Source: Ruegeria_B marisflavi
Lineage (GTDB): Bacteria > Pseudomonadota > Alphaproteobacteria > Rhodobacterales > Rhodobacteraceae
Assembly (NCBI RefSeq): GCF_025673445.1
Contig: NZ_JAOVQN010000018.1
Coordinates: 50,276 to 114,275 of the forward strand
Reading direction: 5' to 3'
DNA length: 64,000 nucleotides
Shown: piece after piece, positions 62,162-64,000 of the stretch
How the letters are laid out: every line of letters starts with the position of its first letter
Position numbering within the stretch: the first letter of the stretch is position 1
Program-made: the position numbers and the translations under genes
Notes under the pieces: generated by a model
Database searches by the model: none
What the model saw: only the letters and a program-made list of their open reading frames with translations
Told to the model about the DNA's origin: nothing

Positions 62162-62470
62162 ACTTTGCCCGCCTTGCGGGGTGTCCGACTGCGCGCGCCA
62201 CCTGGGGGGATGTCTGCTCGCTCGCGCGCCGGATCTCTTCGTTCGATGAAAGCGAGATGCCTGTATGAAACCTTTATTTTTTGGTTGGGGTCGTTTGGTG
62301 CCCCTGTCGCCTCGTCCTCATCGGATGAACAAGGGATGCCATGGGAAATCATGGAAATCAACTGCATTTTGAGGGCCTCATCCAAGCCTGATGGTAAGAA
62401 AAGCCACACAATATCATGTAATGAACGATTTAGTCACCACAAATTGTCACCTTTTCTACTCATGCAACTA
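62122..62470 (-). ncRNA. upsM: UpsM-like sRNA / long mraZ leader
   Basis: From the predicted promoter (about 62476) to the terminator (62122) runs a leader of ~350 bases with no plausible gene. In Rhodobacter sphaeroides the sRNA UpsM is made from exactly this place: the extended mraZ 5' leader, by partial termination just before the dcw cluster. The order, strand, terminator and adjacent DUF1127/CCTCCTCCC locus all agree. Sequence homology to UpsM was not tested. R. sphaeroides UpsM is about 200 nt, so the start here may be nearer the terminator or the RNA may be longer. An extra hairpin lies at 62168-62180. Confidence 0.62.
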
Positions 62471-62475
62471 TATAT

Positions 62476-62516
62476 AGTATACGAGGCATGTCCCCTCGAT
62501 TTCCCAAAAAATCCCA
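62476..62516 (-). promoter_or_regulatory. dcw promoter with MraZ-box-like repeats
   Basis: On the minus strand TGGGA (62516-62512), TGGGA (62506-62502) and AGGGG (62496-62492) repeat every 10 bases, separated by 5 AT-rich or mixed bases. MraZ boxes in other bacteria are TGGGN-N5 repeats placed this way just upstream of the mraZ promoter. A TATACT (62481-62476) box follows within an AT-rich run and could be the -10. No convincing -35 at 17 bases is visible, as the repeats occupy it. Confidence 0.6.
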
Positions 62517-62771
62517 GAAAAATTTCCCCTGCTCTGGTTAAACAAGAAATGTTCTTTGATTGTTCTGAACTAGCGCCGCGAATCAGCGCCGTTCATTGAA
62601 AAACAGCGACCCGACCCAGGGCACGCCCCGTCCCCGCCCACGATTTCCCATGGGAACGCTCGCCCTCTCACAACACGCCGCGAGAATCCCGCGCCGTTGT
62701 CGATTCCCTGTAGCTCAGCAAAGCACGCCAGATAGAGAGAGCTCTCCCTCGTCCGAGGCTGCCTCAATGCC

Positions 62772-62800
62772 TGACTTTTTTTGCGCCGCAAAATAAGTCA
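62772..62800. repeat. AT-rich 14-bp inverted repeat
   Basis: TGACTTTTTTTGCG (62772-62785) and CGCAAAATAAGTCA (62787-62800) are complementary with one mismatch and almost no spacer. As RNA it would make a hairpin with a GC loop. A 17-base imperfect palindrome (62796-62812, AGT.ACG / CGT.ACT) overlaps its right arm. A regulator-binding site or the end of an unannotated transcript is possible. Confidence 0.5.
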
Positions 62801-62966
62801 CGTGGCGTAACTTTCAGGCGTCAAAGCTTGAATGTTCATTCAGGATTTTCCCGCACCCCACACCCGCCCCACAAAAAGCTCAATAAAAAAAGGAAAATTC
62901 TGCGATTCCATAGGGTTTCCAGGAAAGTATGCGCTTGCTGCATAGCAGCATTGACCCGAAAAGCTA

Positions 62967-62994
62967 TTGTGCACTTGCAGCATTCCCCTATCTT
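62967..62994 (+). promoter_or_regulatory. Candidate promoter of the DUF1127/sRNA-array transcript
   Basis: TTGTGC (62967-62972) and TATCTT (62989-62994) lie 16 bases apart about 55 bases before the DUF1127 ATG. The segment CCCCTATCT (62985-62993) also resembles the C-rich -10 of RpoH (heat-shock sigma) promoters. In R. sphaeroides this locus is controlled by RpoHI/RpoHII. The assignment is tentative. Confidence 0.35.
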
Positions 62995-63049
62995 CAGTCT
63001 CAACAGGGCGCCACCCGAAGGCGCTACCGAACAGAGACGGAAGACGACA

Positions 63050-63274
63050 ATGGCGATGGCAAGCGAACATACCGCAATAAAGGTCGAGCACGGGTTTGGC
63101 CTTTCGGCGATGATCGAAGCGGCAGCGGCGCGCTTCACCCGGTACCGCGTGTACCGCGAGACGGTCAACGAGTTGTCGAAACTCTCCGGCCGTGAATTGG
63201 CGGATCTTGGCCTTCACCGGTCGATGATCAAACGCGTCGCTCTTCAGGCGGCGCAGGAGTACACCGCGCGCTAA
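63050..63274 (+). CDS. DUF1127 protein (CcaF1-like), host gene of the sRNA array
   Basis: A 74-residue basic protein. The C-terminal ~45 residues contain the arginine-rich DUF1127 motif: YRETVNELSKLSGRELADLGLHRSMIKRVA. The ATG at 63050 (a second is at 63056) is used; a frame from 62828 would add 74 unrelated residues. In R. sphaeroides the DUF1127 protein CcaF1 is encoded just upstream of, and co-transcribed with, the CcsR sRNAs, and it has been described as an RNA-binding stress protein. Here six CCTCCTCCC hairpins follow 19 bases after the stop. Confidence 0.85.
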   Translation: MAMASEHTAIKVEHGFGLSAMIEAAAARFTRYRVYRETVNELSKLSGRELADLGLHRSMIKRVALQAAQEYTAR

Positions 63275-63292
63275 GCGCAAGAGTTTTACGGA

Positions 63293-63362
63293 TCAGGCCT
63301 CTCTCCTCCTCCCTGGGGCCTGAAACAAGGCGGCGGCATCCTCCTCCTCCCTGATGCCGCCG
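63293..63362 (+). ncRNA. CcsR/cuckoo-type sRNA unit 1 (two CCTCCTCCC hairpins)
   Basis: Hairpin 1: TCAGGCC (63293-63299) pairs with GGCCTGA (63317-63323), with CCTCCTCCC at 63305-63313 in the loop. Hairpin 2: CGGCGGCATC (63331-63340) pairs with GATGCCGCCG (63353-63362), with CCTCCTCCC at 63343-63351 in the loop. This two-hairpin design is that of R. sphaeroides CcsR RNAs, whose CCUCCUCCC motif resembles anti-Shine-Dalgarno sequence. A small hairpin (CCGGC-AAAGAAA-GCCGG, 63371-63387) separates it from unit 2 and could be a processing site. Confidence 0.82.
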
Positions 63363-63394
63363 CATCAATACCGGCAAAGAAAGCCGGATGCCGA

Positions 63395-63469
63395 TACACC
63401 GGGCTCTCCTCCTCCCTGCCTGGTGTAGAAAGCGCGCGGCGGTGCTCTCCTCCTCCCTGCACCGCCGCG
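63395..63469 (+). ncRNA. CcsR/cuckoo-type sRNA unit 2 (two CCTCCTCCC hairpins)
   Basis: Hairpin 3: TACACCGGGC (63395-63404) pairs with GCCTGGTGTA (63418-63427, one G-U), with the loop motif at 63408-63416. Hairpin 4: CGCGGCGGTGC (63435-63445) pairs with GCACCGCCGCG (63459-63469), with the motif at 63449-63457. Stem sequences differ from unit 1 but are compensated base for base, while the loops are identical, so structure and motif are under selection. A linker resembling the one after unit 1 follows (63470-63503). Confidence 0.82.
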
Positions 63470-63503
63470 ACCCTCATACCGGGCGTCGATCCCGGGTTCG
63501 GAT

Positions 63504-63580
63504 ACATCGGGGCCTCCTCCTCCCTGCTTCGGTGTTGCAAAGAACGGCGGTTCCCCTCCTCCTCCCTGGGAACCGCCGTT
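63504..63580 (+). ncRNA. CcsR/cuckoo-type sRNA unit 3 (two CCTCCTCCC hairpins)
   Basis: Hairpin 5: ACATCGGGGC (63504-63513) pairs with GCTTCGGTGT (63526-63535, three G-U pairs), with the motif at 63516-63524. Hairpin 6: AACGGCGGTTCCC (63543-63555) pairs with GGGAACCGCCGTT (63568-63580), with the motif at 63558-63566. Hairpin 6 is the longest, and a T-rich tail follows, so it also ends the transcript. Confidence 0.82.
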
Positions 63581-63590
63581 TTCTTTTGTT
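63543..63590 (+). terminator. Intrinsic terminator of the DUF1127-sRNA transcript
   Basis: The 13-bp perfect stem of hairpin 6 is followed by TTCTTTTGTT. The last hairpin of the array therefore doubles as a rho-independent terminator. Confidence 0.85.
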
Positions 63591-63637
63591 CGTGGAAAAC
63601 CTAGACTGAAGTCACAATTTCCATGGGGGGATGCCGA

Positions 63638-63928
63638 ATGCCTGCCTACTTCATTGCGCAAATAGAAATCCGAGATCCGACAGGATATCAGGAGTATCTC
63701 GCAGGCTTCATGCCGATTTTCGAACGCCACAATGGCCGCCTGCTTACGGTTTCGTCAAAACCGGTGGAATGCGTCGAGGGAACTTGGCCTGAAGGCGGTG
63801 TGGTGCTGATGGAGTTTCCAGATATGGAAAAAGCCCGGGCCTGGAAGAATGACCCGGACTATCAGGAGCTGGCGAAAATCCGACAGCATACCGCGACAAC
63901 CAACATGGTTCTTGTCGAAGGTCTCTAG
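63638..63928 (+). CDS. DUF1330 protein
   Basis: A 96-residue protein of the DUF1330 family, a dimeric ferredoxin-like alpha/beta fold. The opening MPAYFIAQIEIRDPTGYQEYLAGF and the closing EFPDMEKARAWKNDPDYQEL are typical. GGGGGGA before the ATG at 63638 supports that start rather than 63623. Function is unknown in the family. It stands alone, with the sRNA-array terminator upstream and a possible insertion-sequence end downstream. Confidence 0.85.
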   Translation: MPAYFIAQIEIRDPTGYQEYLAGFMPIFERHNGRLLTVSSKPVECVEGTWPEGGVVLMEFPDMEKARAWKNDPDYQELAKIRQHTATTNMVLVEGL

Positions 63929-64000
63929 GGTCTGTTGAGATTCAGGATTCCCATCTGGTCTAGGTTCTGATTCAAACTCCCAAAAGGGAGGTCTGAATGG
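63929..64000 (+). mobile_element. Possible left end of an insertion sequence (truncated by window)
   Basis: Immediately after the DUF1330 stop, GGTCTGTTGAGATTCAGG resembles terminal sequences of IS5-family elements, and GGGAGG precedes an ATG at 63997, suitable for a transposase start at the window edge. No right end or transposase is visible, so this is a weak call. Confidence 0.3.

Larger units (their letters stand above)
62517..63049. other. Intergenic DNA between the dcw leader and the DUF1127 gene
   Basis: A 533-base stretch without a supportable gene. It holds upstream sequence for the two divergent transcripts, the inverted repeat at 62772-62800, and a candidate promoter at 62967-62994. 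Short open frames here have no ribosome-binding sites or recognised motifs. No tRNA was seen. Confidence 0.6.

Noticed and set aside
62596..62796. Short open frame in the mraZ-DUF1127 gap
   Set aside because: There is no ribosome-binding site and no recognisable motif.
62828..63049. N-terminal extension of the DUF1127 gene
   Set aside because: The extra 74 residues are not part of the family and cover the probable promoter.
63293..63580. CRISPR array
   Set aside because: The repeated unit is only ~12 bases (CTCCTCCTCCCT), always in the loop of a different compensated hairpin, with irregular spacing and no cas genes.
63388..63609. Short open frames across the hairpin array
   Set aside because: They have no ribosome-binding site, and the sequence is explained by RNA hairpins.

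Overview
The window is from an alphaproteobacterium of the Rhodobacteraceae, most likely the marine Roseobacter group (Ruegeria-like; species not resolvable by eye). The support is high GC, TRAP transporters, a Rhodobacterales-type dcw cell-division cluster, DUF2484 proteins beside mur genes, and, at the right end, a DUF1127 gene followed by hairpins carrying CCTCCTCCC loops next to the long mraZ leader. That last arrangement is known from Rhodobacter sphaeroides.

Left third, 1-20.4 kb: two catabolic modules. Module A (1-10.8 kb) has a TRAP transporter (dctMQP) and a MarR regulator on the minus strand. Divergent from them is a tight plus-strand operon: ferredoxin reductase, two-subunit Rieske oxygenase, acyl-CoA synthetase, degenerate thiolase, a DUF35-SDR fusion, a cyclase-type hydrolase and an SDR. 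Two similar imperfect palindromes, one before dctP and one on the oxygenase promoter, suggest MarR controls both arms. The substrate is unknown; an aromatic or cyclic acid is inferred. Module B (10.8-20.3 kb) has a fused indolepyruvate ferredoxin oxidoreductase, an ABM protein / metallo-beta-lactamase / OtnK / OtnC operon, and a divergent operon of an isopropylmalate-dehydrogenase-family enzyme, a Gfo/Idh/MocA oxidoreductase and a GntR regulator. It looks like four-carbon sugar-acid catabolism, with a palindrome in the divergent promoter.

Centre, 20.4-30 kb: a hybrid histidine kinase, a periplasmic SUOX-fold-like protein and a LuxR-type response regulator, then a ClC channel, recN, bamD and lpxC. 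From 30 to 62.1 kb the minus strand carries the dcw cluster in the order mraZ-rsmH-ftsL-ftsI-murE-murF-mraY // murD // ftsW-murG-murC // murB-ddl-ftsQ-ftsA-ftsZ-lpxC-bamD-recN. It is interrupted by three accessory blocks: deaminase, two GNATs, adenylate cyclase and aminotransferase between mraY and murD; HxlR, GST, NTF2-like, tautomerase, DMT and flavoprotein between murD and ftsW; an APC permease, two DUF2484 proteins and two small membrane proteins between murC and murB.

Right end, 62.1-64 kb: this is the most interesting part. mraZ is preceded by a leader of about 370 nt with a strong terminator hairpin just before the gene (UpsM-like sRNA) and 10-nt-periodic MraZ-box-like repeats at the probable promoter. 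On the other strand a DUF1127 gene is followed by six consecutive hairpins, each with CCTCCTCCC (anti-Shine-Dalgarno-like) in its loop, grouped as three two-hairpin units and closed by an intrinsic terminator: a CcsR/'cuckoo' sRNA array. A DUF1330 gene and a possible insertion-sequence end finish the window. No rRNA, tRNA or CRISPR array was seen.
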